DNA of 64,000 nt from NCBI RefSeq assembly GCF_002270355.1, contig NZ_NJFZ01000008.1, positions 91,766-155,765 of the forward strand, read 5' to 3'. Position numbers and translations under genes: made by a program. Shown here one piece after another: positions 8,106 to 17,424 of the stretch (its first letter is position 1; every line of letters starts with the position of its first letter). The notes under the pieces are model-generated. The model saw only the letters and a list, made by a program, of their open reading frames with translations. It was not told the origin of the DNA and searched no databases. Source of the stretch: Flectobacillus sp. BAB-3569 (lineage in GTDB: Bacteria; Bacteroidota; Bacteroidia; Cytophagales; Spirosomataceae).

Positions 8106-9137
8106 TTATCTCAATGGAGGACATTTTACTGCTGGTATCAAGTGATAAACTAGCTTGATACGAGTCATTAAAAAACTGTCGTTAATTTTTCCTGTTGCAT
8201 TACGCGAATTACCACTGTAAAATACCGCCGCATCTCTTGGATTGATGGGCGAATTGGGGTCTGCATAGGTTGACAAACCTGCATTGACAAACCACTGACG
8301 AATTTCGGGTAGACGGTCACGTCCCGTAGTGATGGATGTGCTTTCTAACTCTCTGTGACTGAATGCCAAGGTATTGGGGTCTTGAACATCTTGCGGCAAG
8401 ACATAAGGTCCACCCACGTCGTCGAGATAATCAGTGAGTGTGTATCTTAGACTAAACTCTACTCCAAAATCCCAACTTTGATTTACTTTATAATTAATCC
8501 CTATACCCGCAGGAATACTAATCGAAATAAGTTTGTAAGGAGAATCGTAACCTGGTAATCCTTGTCCTTCTGTACCAAGAGGCTGAAGACTAGTCCATTG
8601 TCCCGCTGGAATACTAATGCCTTGAGGAGCTTTTGCCATAGGATTATGATGAAATACCCCAACACCTGCAAACAAATAAGGCATAAGCTTGGTACGAGCA
8701 CGATAATTACGATTTTGTTTGGCTAATTGATATACACCAACCACAGATAATTCTTTTACATCGTTTCTGAAATGGGCATTTCGCATAAAAAAATTTTCCA
8801 TTCCTGCTACACCCTGAAACTTGTTGTCATCGCCAGCAATGCGCACCCATGATAAACCTACTCGAACACCCCAGCGTGGAGAAAGATAGCGCTCCCATTC
8901 GGCACCTATATTCCATCTGATATCTTGAGTGAAAGAAGGAATGATACGATAATAAGGCGCCAAGTCACCATAATAATGACTAGTTCCTAAGCCAAACGCT
9001 ACAGAAGAGTGCTTTTCGTAGAGTTTACTTTCTGTACTTCTAGATTTATTTTTACCAAAAGATAAAAATGACTGTCCATATCCTGACTTTCCCAACAAGA
9101 GTACCAATGAAAGTGTAAGAAGGTATATTTTATTCAT
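8106..9137 (-). CDS. PorG-like (DUF6089) outer-membrane protein
   Basis: The start is placed at the ATG at 9137 because it begins a clear signal peptide (MNKIYLLTLSLVLLLGKSGYGQ); an in-frame ATG 22 codons earlier would bury it. About 343 residues remain. Features shared with PorG/DUF6089 proteins are the SHYYGDLAPY opening strand, AHFRNDVKELSVVG, PYLFAGVGVFHHNP, LQPLGTEGQGLPGY and the closing RYTLTDYLDDVGGPYV. PorG is an outer-membrane beta-barrel component of the type IX secretion system. The protein is longer than typical PorG because of the 260-343 tail. Identification is from motif memory, not a search. Confidence 0.7.
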   Translation of the reverse strand: MNKIYLLTLSLVLLLGKSGYGQSFLSFGKNKSRSTESKLYEKHSSVAFGLGTSHYYGDLAPYYRIIPSFTQDIRWNIGAEWERYLSPRWGVRVGLSWVRIAGDDNKFQGVAGMENFFMRNAHFRNDVKELSVVGVYQLAKQNRNYRARTKLMPYLFAGVGVFHHNPMAKAPQGISIPAGQWTSLQPLGTEGQGLPGYDSPYKLISISIPAGIGINYKVNQSWDFGVEFSLRYTLTDYLDDVGGPYVLPQDVQDPNTLAFSHRELESTSITTGRDRLPEIRQWFVNAGLSTYADPNSPINPRDAAVFYSGNSRNATGKINDSFLMTRIKLVYHLIPAVKCPPLR

Positions 9138-9366
9138 ATCTATGTAGTGTTTGCTCCCTTGACAAAACGCTTTTCTAACTACTTTTATGTTACTTAGAAC
9201 CAATATTTTTCAGGAAAGTAAGACACAAAATGTGATTTACAACAAGAATTAGATAAATATTTCTTTAAATCTGTTTGAGTAAAATTCTAATGGAGAGAGT
9301 GTCAACAACAAGAAGAAAGTTTGAATTGGCTAAAGATAACAACTATCACAATAGATAAAGGGAGAA

Positions 9367-9409
9367 AAAGAGTAAAGTTATTTCACGGGATAAACAAACT
9401 TTACTCTTT
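9367..9409 (-). terminator. Terminator after the TMTC-like gene
   Basis: 13-bp perfect stem (9367-9379 with 9397-9409, arm AAAGAGTAAAGTT), followed on the minus strand by a CTTTTT run. It is about 30 bases after the stop codon at 9439. Confidence 0.75.
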
Positions 9410-9438
9410 AGGCAAGGACAAGTAACAACTCTACACTC

Positions 9439-11334
9439 TTATTTGCCCATTATTTTAAGATTTTGTAACGCTACAGCATTGTTGGGTTGTTGTGCTAAAA
9501 CAATTCTATAGTCAGCTTCGGCTTCCGTATTGTGTCCTAATTGCTGATGAGCAATACCTCGATTGAGATAAGCCGAATAATCTACCTGTGGTTCTGATTT
9601 GATGAGTTCATTTAATACTTCCAGTGCTTTCTTGGGGTTGCCTATTGAAATATAAGAAGCTCCTAACATGGTCAATGCTTGCGCTTTTTTCCGATTTGGC
9701 ATGGTCAAGGATTTCTCAAAATCGGGAATAGCTTTTTGGGGCTGTTGAAGCGTAAAATAAGCAATTCCTCGGTTCATATAAGTCTCGCCTGACTTAGTAC
9801 CTCTCTTGATGGCTTCGTCAAAATATTGCAATGCTCTAGGCGTATCACCTTTGATTCCGTAAGCCGTTCCTAAGTTTTCCCAAGGACCAGTATCGCCTTT
9901 ATAGCCTAGTTCAATAGCCTTGAGGTTATTAGCGATAGACTCTTCTAATTTTCCTTCTTTTTCGCCTTGATATTTCCCTAGGGTATAATAAGCACGATAA
10001 TCATCAGGATAGCGCTGAATAATAGTACTAAACAAGGTGCCAGTATTTTCCCAAACACCCACTTGTGCTTTGGTCTGGACAAAACAAAAACCACCAAATA
10101 AAAAGGCTATTGTCCATACGATTTGCCCAATTTGTGGTGACTTTTGTTGGATATATACCAAGCCGAGCGCAACCGCAAATAACAAACCAAAATATGGGAT
10201 ATAGGTATACCGATCGGCCATAATAGCTGCACCCACTGAAATGAATTGCAAAACTAGAGCCACCGTTATCGTAAAAAAGGCTATTCCAAAGAAGAAAGCT
10301 TTACTTTTTTTGTAAAATCCTCCTGCCAATAGTAGTACAATAATCGTGAAAACTAGTCCTACAGTATAAAATTGCACGTGAGCGCCAGTACTTTCGTAAG
10401 GATAAAAAGGAGAAAGTTGTAGTGGTAAAAATAGATGATAGCAATACATCATAAAACCGTATCCTGCAAACTGAAGGCGTTCGCCAATGGTAAATACTTT
10501 CAAATCCAAGGCTGATTTTTGTTCACCAATGGCATGAATCATTCCATGAAAGTCGCCTCCTGCTTGAATATTAGTAGCGATTAGTCCGAATAGCAACGAT
10601 GCCATAAAGAATGGTATTTTTTCTAACAATACTTTAGGGTCAAATTTTCTGTCGTACCAATAGTCCAACAATAACAAAACCATAGGAAGTACCACTGCTT
10701 GCGCTTTTGAGAGACAGGATAGAACAAATAGTACCCATGTCCAGACTAATTTGGCATTTTTGTTTGTTTGCAAATACTGTACATACACAATGCAAGTAGC
10801 CCAAAAAAAGAGTCCATAGAGGACGTCTTTGCGCTCAGATATCCACGTTACAGACTCAACACGCATAGGGTGAACTCCGTAGATGAGGGCTACCCACAAG
10901 GCAACTATTTTATTCTTTTTACTAAGTAAAAAGGCTAAATATCCTACCAACAATACATTGATACTATGAAGGAGATAATTGGTTACGATAAATGACTTGG
11001 CTGAAGTACTTCCCCAAATACTGGCGTTGAGCATCAATGACCAAATCGTAAGTGGGTGATAGTTGAGTGCTACATGGCTCTGCCAAGTTTCTAGCCAATG
11101 TCCTGAAGGCTGGGTTACCAAATAATTATTTTCGATGTATACATGGTCATCCCAGTCTACAAATTGATGATTAAATCCACCTGCAAAAGCAATAAATACT
11201 ACGACTAAGAGTAGGGTAATTCCTACATACAATTGCCAAGTCTTGGAGGTATGAGAAGTAATATTGGTATCAGGTTTTGCTTCTGAAGGCTTGGGCTGAA
11301 TAACGGGTTTGGCAGGTTTACGATTTTTTGACAT
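9439..11334 (-). CDS. Multi-pass membrane protein with C-terminal TPRs (TMTC/GT-C-like)
   Basis: 631 residues. After a polar N-terminus (1-35) come about ten hydrophobic segments up to about residue 410, then TPR units from about 440 to the end (AYYTLGKYQGEKEGKLEES, WENLGTAYGIKGDTPRAL, YMNRGIAYFTLQQPQKAI and so on). The first periplasmic loop carries FVDWDDHVYIENN; its paired acidic residues and the later HPMRVESVTWISERKDVLYG match the TMTC/PMT-like GT-C fold, whose eukaryotic members O-mannosylate proteins. In bacteria such proteins are usually annotated only as TPR proteins. A role in protein or surface glycosylation is inference. It is divergent from the GNAT gene. Confidence 0.75.
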   Translation of the reverse strand: MSKNRKPAKPVIQPKPSEAKPDTNITSHTSKTWQLYVGITLLLVVVFIAFAGGFNHQFVDWDDHVYIENNYLVTQPSGHWLETWQSHVALNYHPLTIWSLMLNASIWGSTSAKSFIVTNYLLHSINVLLVGYLAFLLSKKNKIVALWVALIYGVHPMRVESVTWISERKDVLYGLFFWATCIVYVQYLQTNKNAKLVWTWVLFVLSCLSKAQAVVLPMVLLLLDYWYDRKFDPKVLLEKIPFFMASLLFGLIATNIQAGGDFHGMIHAIGEQKSALDLKVFTIGERLQFAGYGFMMYCYHLFLPLQLSPFYPYESTGAHVQFYTVGLVFTIIVLLLAGGFYKKSKAFFFGIAFFTITVALVLQFISVGAAIMADRYTYIPYFGLLFAVALGLVYIQQKSPQIGQIVWTIAFLFGGFCFVQTKAQVGVWENTGTLFSTIIQRYPDDYRAYYTLGKYQGEKEGKLEESIANNLKAIELGYKGDTGPWENLGTAYGIKGDTPRALQYFDEAIKRGTKSGETYMNRGIAYFTLQQPQKAIPDFEKSLTMPNRKKAQALTMLGASYISIGNPKKALEVLNELIKSEPQVDYSAYLNRGIAHQQLGHNTEAEADYRIVLAQQPNNAVALQNLKIMGK

Positions 11335-11526
11335 GGTATAATGGGAAATGAGTTTTGCAAACTACTTTTAGGCATTTTATCACAAGCTATTACATGAAAG
11401 TCTAGCAAATACTAATCCTGAATATATGTATTTTCGAAAAGTAATTGAAATATTTGTTAGTAAAAGGAGAATCGTTCCGAAAGGTGTAGAGTCGTTAAAG
11501 AAATAAAGAAACCCCCTAATAGTTGT

Positions 11527-12042
11527 ATGTCCACAATATTTACGCTTAGAGCATTTCGGGAGGGAGACGAATATGCATTGGTAAAATACGCCAATAACCC
11601 TAATGTCGCCAAATACTTGAGAAATATTTTTCCTAGTCCCTATACACATGACGATGCAATTTGGTGGATTGATTTTAACAAAAGTCAAAAACCACCCTAC
11701 ACTTCGTTGGCCATATGTGTCGATGATGCTGTAGTGGGATGTATAGGTATAATTTTGGGGCAAGATATTCATGCGTGCCAAGCCGAAATAGGTTACTGGC
11801 TAGGAGAAGAATATTGGGGAAAAGGAATTATGTCAGAGGCACTCAAGCAAATGACAGCTTATACATTTGAACACTTCCCACAGATTCAACGAATTTTTGC
11901 AGGGGTGTTCGATACGAACAAAGCATCGCAAAAAGTGCTAGAGAAAGGCGGGTATCAATTGGAGTCTATTCAACCAAAGTCTATCCTCAAAGACGGCAAA
12001 TGCTATGATGGGTATTTGTATGTCGTTTTTAGAGGTGAATAA
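11527..12042 (+). CDS. GNAT acetyltransferase, RimJ/RimL type
   Basis: 171 residues. It opens with the FTLRAFREGDEYAL motif of RimJ/RimL-like enzymes; the acetyl-CoA loop region is IGYWLGEEYWGKGIMSEALKQM (about 95-117), and the late FDTNKASQKVLEKGGYQLES is the typical closing motif. These enzymes acetylate ribosomal protein N-termini, amino acids or small amines; the substrate cannot be told. It is a single gene, divergent from the TMTC-like gene and convergent with dapF, with a strong shared terminator. Confidence 0.88.
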   Translation: MSTIFTLRAFREGDEYALVKYANNPNVAKYLRNIFPSPYTHDDAIWWIDFNKSQKPPYTSLAICVDDAVVGCIGIILGQDIHACQAEIGYWLGEEYWGKGIMSEALKQMTAYTFEHFPQIQRIFAGVFDTNKASQKVLEKGGYQLESIQPKSILKDGKCYDGYLYVVFRGE

Positions 12043-12091
12043 AGCAAAATGAGTCAACTCAAACTGAGTAAAATCTAGCATAGTAGCATCA

Positions 12092-12127
12092 AAAAAGCGG
12101 TTGGAAAATATTTTCCAACCGCTTTTT
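12092..12127. terminator. Bidirectional perfect hairpin terminator
   Basis: An 18-bp perfect inverted repeat with A5 and T5 ends and GCGGTTGG in the stem, between the convergent GNAT gene and dapF. Confidence 0.92.
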
Positions 12128-12170
12128 GATAAAAATTAGGAGAATAAACCCAACCTTAAAACTTGGGAAG

Positions 12171-12205
12171 ACTCATCTCTCACAATTCATCACTCATACT
12201 TCCTA
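12171..12205. repeat. Heptamer array at the 3' end of dapF
   Basis: Five consecutive heptamers: ACTCATC, TCTCACA, ATTCATC, ACTCATA, CTTCCTA. It runs into the dapF stop codon. Same word class as the arrays at 2718-2758 and 31155-31182. Confidence 0.5.
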
Positions 12206-12970
12206 ATATTCTCCTTCAAATACTTTTACTGCTGGACCGATGAGGTAAACATTTTCGAAGCTATCTTCGCCAGTCTTGGTAAATTCAATTCTTAAATCGC
12301 CTCCTAAGACTTTTACGTCGATGGCATTTTCAAATCCTAAACGAAGATTTGCAGATAAAGCACAAGCCGTCACGCCTGTTCCACAAGCATAGGTCTCGTC
12401 TTCAACGCCACGCTCATAAGTGCGTACCGAAAGAGCATTTGGACCTGTAACTTCGACAAAGTTGACATTGGTTCCACCTTTACTCACAAAAGGCTCGCCG
12501 TAACGAATACCTTTACCATGTGAATAAACATCATATTCCGCAAGGTTATCCACATATTCAACATAGTGTGGAGAACCAGTGTTCATAAAGTCGTATCTTT
12601 CAGTTTTTTCAACACCTTTTACATCAATCATTTTCAATGAAATAGTATCAGGGTTTACCGAAGCCTCATGTTCTCCATCGATGGCAATAAACGTAGTTTG
12701 GTCGCCAATAACGCCCAAATCATGCGCAAAACGCACCAAGCAACGTCCACCATTGCCACACATTGAACCTTCGGTACCATCAGAATTGAAATAGACCATG
12801 CGGAAGTCATATTGCTCATCGCTTTGCAAAAGCATCAAACCGTCGGCACCGATACCAAAACGACGATGACACATTTTAGCTATTAATTCTTGAGAAACAG
12901 GAAAGCTTTTATCGCGGTCATCAATTACGACAAAATCATTTCCAGCGCCTTGATATTTATAGAATTTCAT
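12203..12970 (-). CDS. dapF: Diaminopimelate epimerase
   Basis: The start is set at the ATG at 12970 (MKFYKYQGAGNDF), 17 codons inside the longest frame, because family proteins begin at this strand. 255 residues result. DapF interconverts LL- and meso-diaminopimelate for lysine and peptidoglycan synthesis. The two catalytic cysteines are visible: C71 in GSMCGNGGRC and C196 in YACGTGVTAC. The N-terminal GNDF motif is intact. It lies downstream of ispF on the same strand but across a 307-base spacer with two repeat elements, so probably not in one operon. Confidence 0.96.
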   Translation of the reverse strand: MKFYKYQGAGNDFVVIDDRDKSFPVSQELIAKMCHRRFGIGADGLMLLQSDEQYDFRMVYFNSDGTEGSMCGNGGRCLVRFAHDLGVIGDQTTFIAIDGEHEASVNPDTISLKMIDVKGVEKTERYDFMNTGSPHYVEYVDNLAEYDVYSHGKGIRYGEPFVSKGGTNVNFVEVTGPNALSVRTYERGVEDETYACGTGVTACALSANLRLGFENAIDVKVLGGDLRIEFTKTGEDSFENVYLIGPAVKVFEGEY

Positions 12971-13025
12971 GAGAAACAGTTTTTTAGTTAACAATATTTT
13001 AAGAGATAAGGGTTCAGACAATTAG

Positions 13026-13100
13026 CGTTCGGCTTTCAGCTTTGGGCTTTCCGAAAATATTTCTCATGAATTCATAGAAGCTTTTTGCCTAATGCCTATC
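13026..13100. repeat. Family B heptamer element (GGCTTTC word), copy B1
   Basis: Left arm of heptamers GGCTTTC, AGCTTTG, GGCTTTC at 13031-13051. Right arm TGCCTAA TGCCTAT near 13086-13099. It is upstream of dapF and homologous in word and layout to 18159-18271. Confidence 0.6.
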
Positions 13101-13151
13101 AGTGTTAATCTTGTTATGAATGTAAAATTTTGATAATTAAAGCCTTACGTT

Positions 13152-13261
13152 TTATTTCAGATTTGGGATTTCTGATTTCGGAAATAAAGAAAAAGACCTT
13201 CGTTTTTTTAAAACATATAAGCTCACACTTCCAAAATCCCACATCCGATATCCGAAATAGA
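13152..13261. repeat. Family A heptamer hairpin element, copy A3 (inverted)
   Basis: Opposite orientation to A1 and A2. Array CAGATTTGGGATTTCTGA at about 13159-13176 and array 13231-13257 (ATCCCAC, ATCCGAT, ATCCGAA) are complementary to each other and match the A1/A2 arms almost word for word. It lies directly 3' of ispF. Confidence 0.78.
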
Positions 13262-13277
13262 TACTTCAAATTCACAA

Positions 13278-13754
13278 CTACTTCTTAATTAACGCTACAC
13301 ATTGGGCTGCAATTCCTTCACCACGACCTACAAAACCAATATGCTCTGAGGTAGTAGCCTTGATAGAAAGATCTTCCTCGTCAATCTTCATTACCTCGGC
13401 TAATACTCTTTTCATTTCTGGAATATGAGGGTTTAACTTTGGTATTTGTAAGATAATAGTCACATCTATGTTGTTGACTTCCCAACCTGCTTCCCGAATC
13501 ATTTCCATCACTCGTGCCAATAATATTTTGGAATCAACGCCTTTCCATTGTGGGTCTTTATCCGAAAAATGATACCCAATATTACGCATATTGGCAGCAC
13601 CTAAAAGTGCATCACAAATTACGTGACAAGCAATATCGGCATCTGAGTGTCCGACTGCACCATGTGTATGAGGAACCTTGATACCTCCCAACCAAAAATC
13701 ACGACCTTCTTCAAGGCGGTGAACATCATATCCTTGTCCTACTCTGATTTTCAT
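13278..13754 (-). CDS. ispF: 2-C-methyl-D-erythritol 2,4-cyclodiphosphate synthase
   Basis: 158 residues, full length. IspF makes the cyclic diphosphate in the MEP isoprenoid pathway as a zinc-dependent trimer. The zinc ligands are present: D10 and H12 in GYDVHR and H44 in IACHVICDALLGA. The HSDAD and KATTSEHIGFVGRGEGIAAQ motifs are intact. It follows the M16 peptidase gene on the same strand, but a hairpin lies between them. Confidence 0.97.
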   Translation of the reverse strand: MKIRVGQGYDVHRLEEGRDFWLGGIKVPHTHGAVGHSDADIACHVICDALLGAANMRNIGYHFSDKDPQWKGVDSKILLARVMEMIREAGWEVNNIDVTIILQIPKLNPHIPEMKRVLAEVMKIDEEDLSIKATTSEHIGFVGRGEGIAAQCVALIKK

Positions 13755-13774
13755 GTTTTAATATTTAAGAAAAA

Positions 13775-13802
13775 GGTAATAAGAGCATTATCCCTTATTA
13801 CC
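13775..13802 (-). terminator. Terminator after the M16 peptidase gene
   Basis: 9-bp stem GGTAATAAG (13775-13783) with CTTATTACC (13794-13802). On the minus strand it is followed by CTTTTTCTT. Confidence 0.7.
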
Positions 13803-13815
13803 AGTATGTAATATT

Positions 13816-15054
13816 TTATGCCTCTGAGCGATAGTATAACGTTGAACAATTTTCTGGTCTTAAAACATCTTTGATTGATGTCGACAATTGTTCGGCGTTG
13901 ACAGCTTGAATTTTTTCTGTTTCTTGGTTGACCGACTCTGGGTCGCCTGCATTGGCCGCCACAGCCAAATTCATAGCACGGTTCAGAAGTTCTACTTCCG
14001 AGAAAACCAAGGTTGACTCAGCCTGATTTTTTACCTTTGTCAATTCTTCTTCATCAATTGGCTGAGATAAAAAGTCGTTTAATACTTCTTGAATAGCAGC
14101 ATCACCTTCTTCAATACTAACACCGCTATTAAGATTACCTTGAATAACCAATAGACCAGGGTCGAGCGATGCCGTAACGTAAGCATTTACAGAGTTGAAA
14201 AGTGGGTTTTCTTTCACCAATTTATTGTATAATCTTGATGATTTACTACGTCCCAAAATATCACTTGCCAAATCTACCGCATTAAAATTATCCGCATATC
14301 TGGCAGGAGTATGGAATACTTTGTAAACAGCATCTAGAGGTACTTTAGCGTTTGTTTCCAGAAAACGAGCTGCCAATTGGCGTGGTTCCTGAGGTAAGTT
14401 TCGTGGTGTTACATTACCTGCTGGAATAGGCTCAAACCATTTTTTAGCTAATTGTTTTACTTGTTCCAATGTCACATTTCCTGCCACAACCATTACGGCA
14501 TTATTTGGTAGATAATGTTTGTAAAAAAACTCTCGTACATCGTCCATAGTTGCATTTTCGATATGCGAAATTTCTTTTCCAATCGTAGCCCAACGGTACG
14601 GGTGAGTAGTGTATGCCAAAGGACGAAGTTTGAGCCAAACATCACCGTAAGGCTGATTCAAATAGCGTTGTTTGAACTCTTCAATTACTACTTTTTGTTG
14701 CACTTCTAAAACTTTTGGATCGAACGAAAGCGAAAGCATACGGTCTGATTCGAGCCAAAAGGCCGTTTCTAGGTTCACTGAAGGAAGTGTGATATAATAA
14801 TTGGTAATATCTGGCGAAGTAAAAGCGTTATTTTCGCCACCCACACGTTGTAGTGGGGTATCATAACTCGCAATGTTTTTGGAGCCACCAAACATCAAGT
14901 GTTCAAACAAGTGAGCAAAGCCCGTTTTGTTTTCGTCTTCATCGCGCGAGCCAACATTATACAAAATATTTACTGCTGCAATGGGAGTAGAATGATCTTC
15001 GTGAACGTAAACTTTAAGTCCGTTGTTCAGTATAAAATGTGAATAGCTTATCAT
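13816..15054 (-). CDS. M16-family zinc peptidase (pitrilysin/insulinase type)
   Basis: 412 residues, the size of one M16B subunit. The inverted zinc motif HLFEH is at 48-52 and the third ligand glutamate about 73 residues later in VVIEEFKQRY. The second half (about 190-410) is the paired non-catalytic domain, with a PLDAVYKVFHTPARYADN strand. M16B enzymes often work with an inactive partner encoded alongside; none is adjacent here. No signal peptide is evident, so a cytoplasmic location is most likely from this start. Bacteroidota carry several paralogues and the substrate is unknown. Confidence 0.92.
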   Translation of the reverse strand: MISYSHFILNNGLKVYVHEDHSTPIAAVNILYNVGSRDEDENKTGFAHLFEHLMFGGSKNIASYDTPLQRVGGENNAFTSPDITNYYITLPSVNLETAFWLESDRMLSLSFDPKVLEVQQKVVIEEFKQRYLNQPYGDVWLKLRPLAYTTHPYRWATIGKEISHIENATMDDVREFFYKHYLPNNAVMVVAGNVTLEQVKQLAKKWFEPIPAGNVTPRNLPQEPRQLAARFLETNAKVPLDAVYKVFHTPARYADNFNAVDLASDILGRSKSSRLYNKLVKENPLFNSVNAYVTASLDPGLLVIQGNLNSGVSIEEGDAAIQEVLNDFLSQPIDEEELTKVKNQAESTLVFSEVELLNRAMNLAVAANAGDPESVNQETEKIQAVNAEQLSTSIKDVLRPENCSTLYYRSEA

Positions 15055-15191
15055 ATATGCCGAGTATGAGTATAACCCAAGTCTTGTGGTTCTCTCTGTG
15101 GTTTGACGAACAAGGGTCTGGTCGAAAATAAAGACAAAACAATCTTTTAAGACTCAAAGCAAATTGCCTTGGCTTAATTGAATAGTAAACA

Positions 15192-15199
15192 CAAATGTA
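15192..15199 (-). promoter_or_regulatory. Possible -7 element for the M16 gene
   Basis: Minus strand TACATTTG fits TAnnTTTG. No matching -33 TTG was found. The leader would be about 130 bases. Confidence 0.3.
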
Positions 15200-15303
15200 C
15201 ATAAATCGGTTTGATTTGTATTAAAAGACTTTACCACATATATTGCTAACCTTATCGTCGTAGTATAGATTGATTACTTGCATCAATACGCAACCAAAAA
15301 CTT

Positions 15304-16413
15304 ATGAAGAAATTTATCACATTGCTTTTACTCTTAAGCATCTCTTTCAACATCTCAAAAGCTCAAATTTTAAACGATACTAATGTTCGTCACCAAATTC
15401 AGGCAGGTTTAGAAAAAATGTATTCTTATGATTTTAAAGAATCAACAGAAATCTTCCAGAAAATTAGAGCTCGTTATCCTAATCATCCTGTTTCTTATAC
15501 CTTAATGGCACTGCAAACAGAACTTCAATATTTTCCATTGAAAGACTATCCAGCACAGCAAAAAGTGTATTTAAACTACCTGATTCAGAGTCGTACTTTG
15601 GCAGAAGCAATGCTCGACAAAGATGATGATGATATAGAAGCCAACTTTTTTGAATTGGCAACACTTGGGTATATAGCGGCTTATGATGCCGATAATCAGG
15701 AGTTTATGAAGGCTGTCGGGGTAGCCAAAAAGGCTTATAGTTATCTGAAAAAAGGCCTAGAGTGGACAGATAAACAACCAGAATTTTTGTTTTCTTCGGG
15801 TATCTACAACTATTATCGAGTTGAATATCCCGAAACTCACGCCTTGATTAAGCCTTTCATGTTCTTTTTTGCAGATGGAAATAAAAAGCTTGGCTTACAG
15901 CAACTAGACTTGGCGACACGCAAAACTATTTTTGTGAAAAACGAAGCGACTTTTTACGCGGGTTATGTATATATGAAATACGAAGGCACGCCAGCCAAAG
16001 CATTGCATTATAATTCGATGTTGATAGAAAAATTTCCAGACAATTTGTTGTATCAAATGCAAAGAGCTGAAATATTGACAGCCTTAAACAAATTTGATGA
16101 AGCCGACGATTATGTGGCCAAACTTCAAAAGCAAAAAGGTATTATGTTTCAATGTGCCGCAACGATTTTCAAAGGAATCCAACTAGAAAGACAGCATAAA
16201 GACGACCAAGCAGAAGCATATTTACTAAAAGGAGTTAAAATGCCTTATGATGAGCGATTTACGAAAGATTATCATGCGTTGGCATATTTGAGTTTGGCAA
16301 AAATTGCTCGTAGAGAAGGCAATCAAGATAAAGCCAAAGAATATGTAAAGAAATGTTTGAAATTGGCAGAGTATAAGTCGACAACAGCCGAAGCGAAGGC
16401 ATTTTTAAAATAA
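15304..16413 (+). CDS. Secreted TPR-containing protein of unknown function
   Basis: 369 residues with a typical signal peptide (MKKFITLLLLLSISFNISKAQ). The mature part is helical, with TPR-like pairs such as KMYSYDFKESTEIFQKIRARYPNHP near the start and DKAKEYVKKCLKLAEY at the end. It contains no recognisable catalytic motif, so it is probably a periplasmic or outer-membrane scaffold protein. It is divergent from the M16 gene, and a terminator follows 29 bases after the stop. I do not recognise a named family beyond TPR. Confidence 0.8.
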   Translation: MKKFITLLLLLSISFNISKAQILNDTNVRHQIQAGLEKMYSYDFKESTEIFQKIRARYPNHPVSYTLMALQTELQYFPLKDYPAQQKVYLNYLIQSRTLAEAMLDKDDDDIEANFFELATLGYIAAYDADNQEFMKAVGVAKKAYSYLKKGLEWTDKQPEFLFSSGIYNYYRVEYPETHALIKPFMFFFADGNKKLGLQQLDLATRKTIFVKNEATFYAGYVYMKYEGTPAKALHYNSMLIEKFPDNLLYQMQRAEILTALNKFDEADDYVAKLQKQKGIMFQCAATIFKGIQLERQHKDDQAEAYLLKGVKMPYDERFTKDYHALAYLSLAKIARREGNQDKAKEYVKKCLKLAEYKSTTAEAKAFLK

Positions 16414-16441
16414 AAAGATTAATACAATTTGGACAAATATC

Positions 16442-16470
16442 AAAGCTCTCAGTTCTACTGGGAGCTTTTT
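16442..16470 (+). terminator. Terminator after the TPR protein gene
   Basis: AAAGCTCTCAG (16442-16452) pairs with CTGGGAGCTTT (from 16458) with one mismatch, followed by a T run. The T run overlaps the -33 box of the next promoter. Confidence 0.75.
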
Positions 16471-16500
16471 GCTTTTAAACAGCAAAATTTAGTAGCTTTG
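16469..16500 (+). promoter_or_regulatory. Promoter for the methyltransferase/polysaccharide cluster
   Basis: TTG at 16469-16471, 21 bases, then TAGCTTTG (16493-16500) followed by C. This fits the Bacteroidota -33/-7 consensus with correct spacing. The leader to the ATG would be about 135 bases. Confidence 0.6.
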
Positions 16501-16644
16501 CAAATTGTTTTGAAAGGCATGAGTACTACGTTTCTGACTTTGATAAACATCTAATCACCAACATAGACTAAGCGATTTTTATACTTATTGAGAGAAAGGT
16601 AAATTTTGAAAGAAAACCCTATCCAATGAGTTTTGAAACCAATC

Positions 16645-17352
16645 ATGATGACTGAAAGAGAAGCTGGAATAGAAAGACTATATCCCTCATTATTTGGGCG
16701 AATGGCCGCTCGTTATTATTACTTGCGTAAATTGCGCGCACAAATCGAGGAGGTTGTCCAATTGTTTTTGGCCAAAAGTCCTCAGAAACTTACCCTTGCA
16801 GATTACGGCTGTGGCAATAAGCCTTATGAGCCAATCGTAGCTCCATTTGTAGCCCAATATTTGGGTATTGACCTTGAACTTAACCCTATTGCAGATATTC
16901 ACATTGCTCCAACAGGCGCTATCCAGCTCGATGACGAGAAGCTTGATGTTGTGCTTTCGACACAAGTACTTGAACACGTCGTGGATCCCAAGCAGTATTT
17001 ACAAGAAGCACATCGTGTTTTAAAAAATGATGGACTATTAATTTTGAGTACGCATGGTTATTGGATGTTTCACCCTGATCCAACAGATTTTTGGCGCTGG
17101 ACATCAACAGGTCTGCGCAAAATTGTAGAAGATGAAGGCTTTGAAGTAGTGTATTTTAAAGGTATTATTGGTCGTGCAGCGATGGGACTCCAACTATTTC
17201 AGGACGGGTTATTATTTAAACTTCCCAAATTTCTTCGTCCTCTTTTGGCTATTATTATGCAACCTCAGATTATCTTTTTTGATAAAATTACAGCGCAAGA
17301 TACTATTGATAAAGATGCTTGTACATACGTGTTGGTAGCGAAGAAAAGGTAG
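16645..17352 (+). CDS. SAM-dependent class I methyltransferase
   Basis: About 235 residues from the ATG at 16645 (a TTG four codons upstream is in frame, but ATG is preferred). The SAM-binding motif I is LADYGCGNKPYEP, followed by the acidic end of strand 2 in YLGIDLELN and motif IV/post-IV in VVLSTQVLEHVVDPKQYLQEAHRVLKNDGLLILST. This is a Methyltransf_11-like fold. A HPDPTDFWRWTSTGLRKI segment is typical of enzymes in O-antigen and surface glycan clusters. It heads the polysaccharide block, so methylation of a sugar or lipid intermediate is likely but not shown. Confidence 0.85.
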   Translation: MMTEREAGIERLYPSLFGRMAARYYYLRKLRAQIEEVVQLFLAKSPQKLTLADYGCGNKPYEPIVAPFVAQYLGIDLELNPIADIHIAPTGAIQLDDEKLDVVLSTQVLEHVVDPKQYLQEAHRVLKNDGLLILSTHGYWMFHPDPTDFWRWTSTGLRKIVEDEGFEVVYFKGIIGRAAMGLQLFQDGLLFKLPKFLRPLLAIIMQPQIIFFDKITAQDTIDKDACTYVLVAKKR

Positions 17353-17424
17353 TATTGGTACTTAGCTCTGAGATTAAATCTCATTCTTGTTCATGAAATT
17401 TATTCACTATATTCCATTATTATT

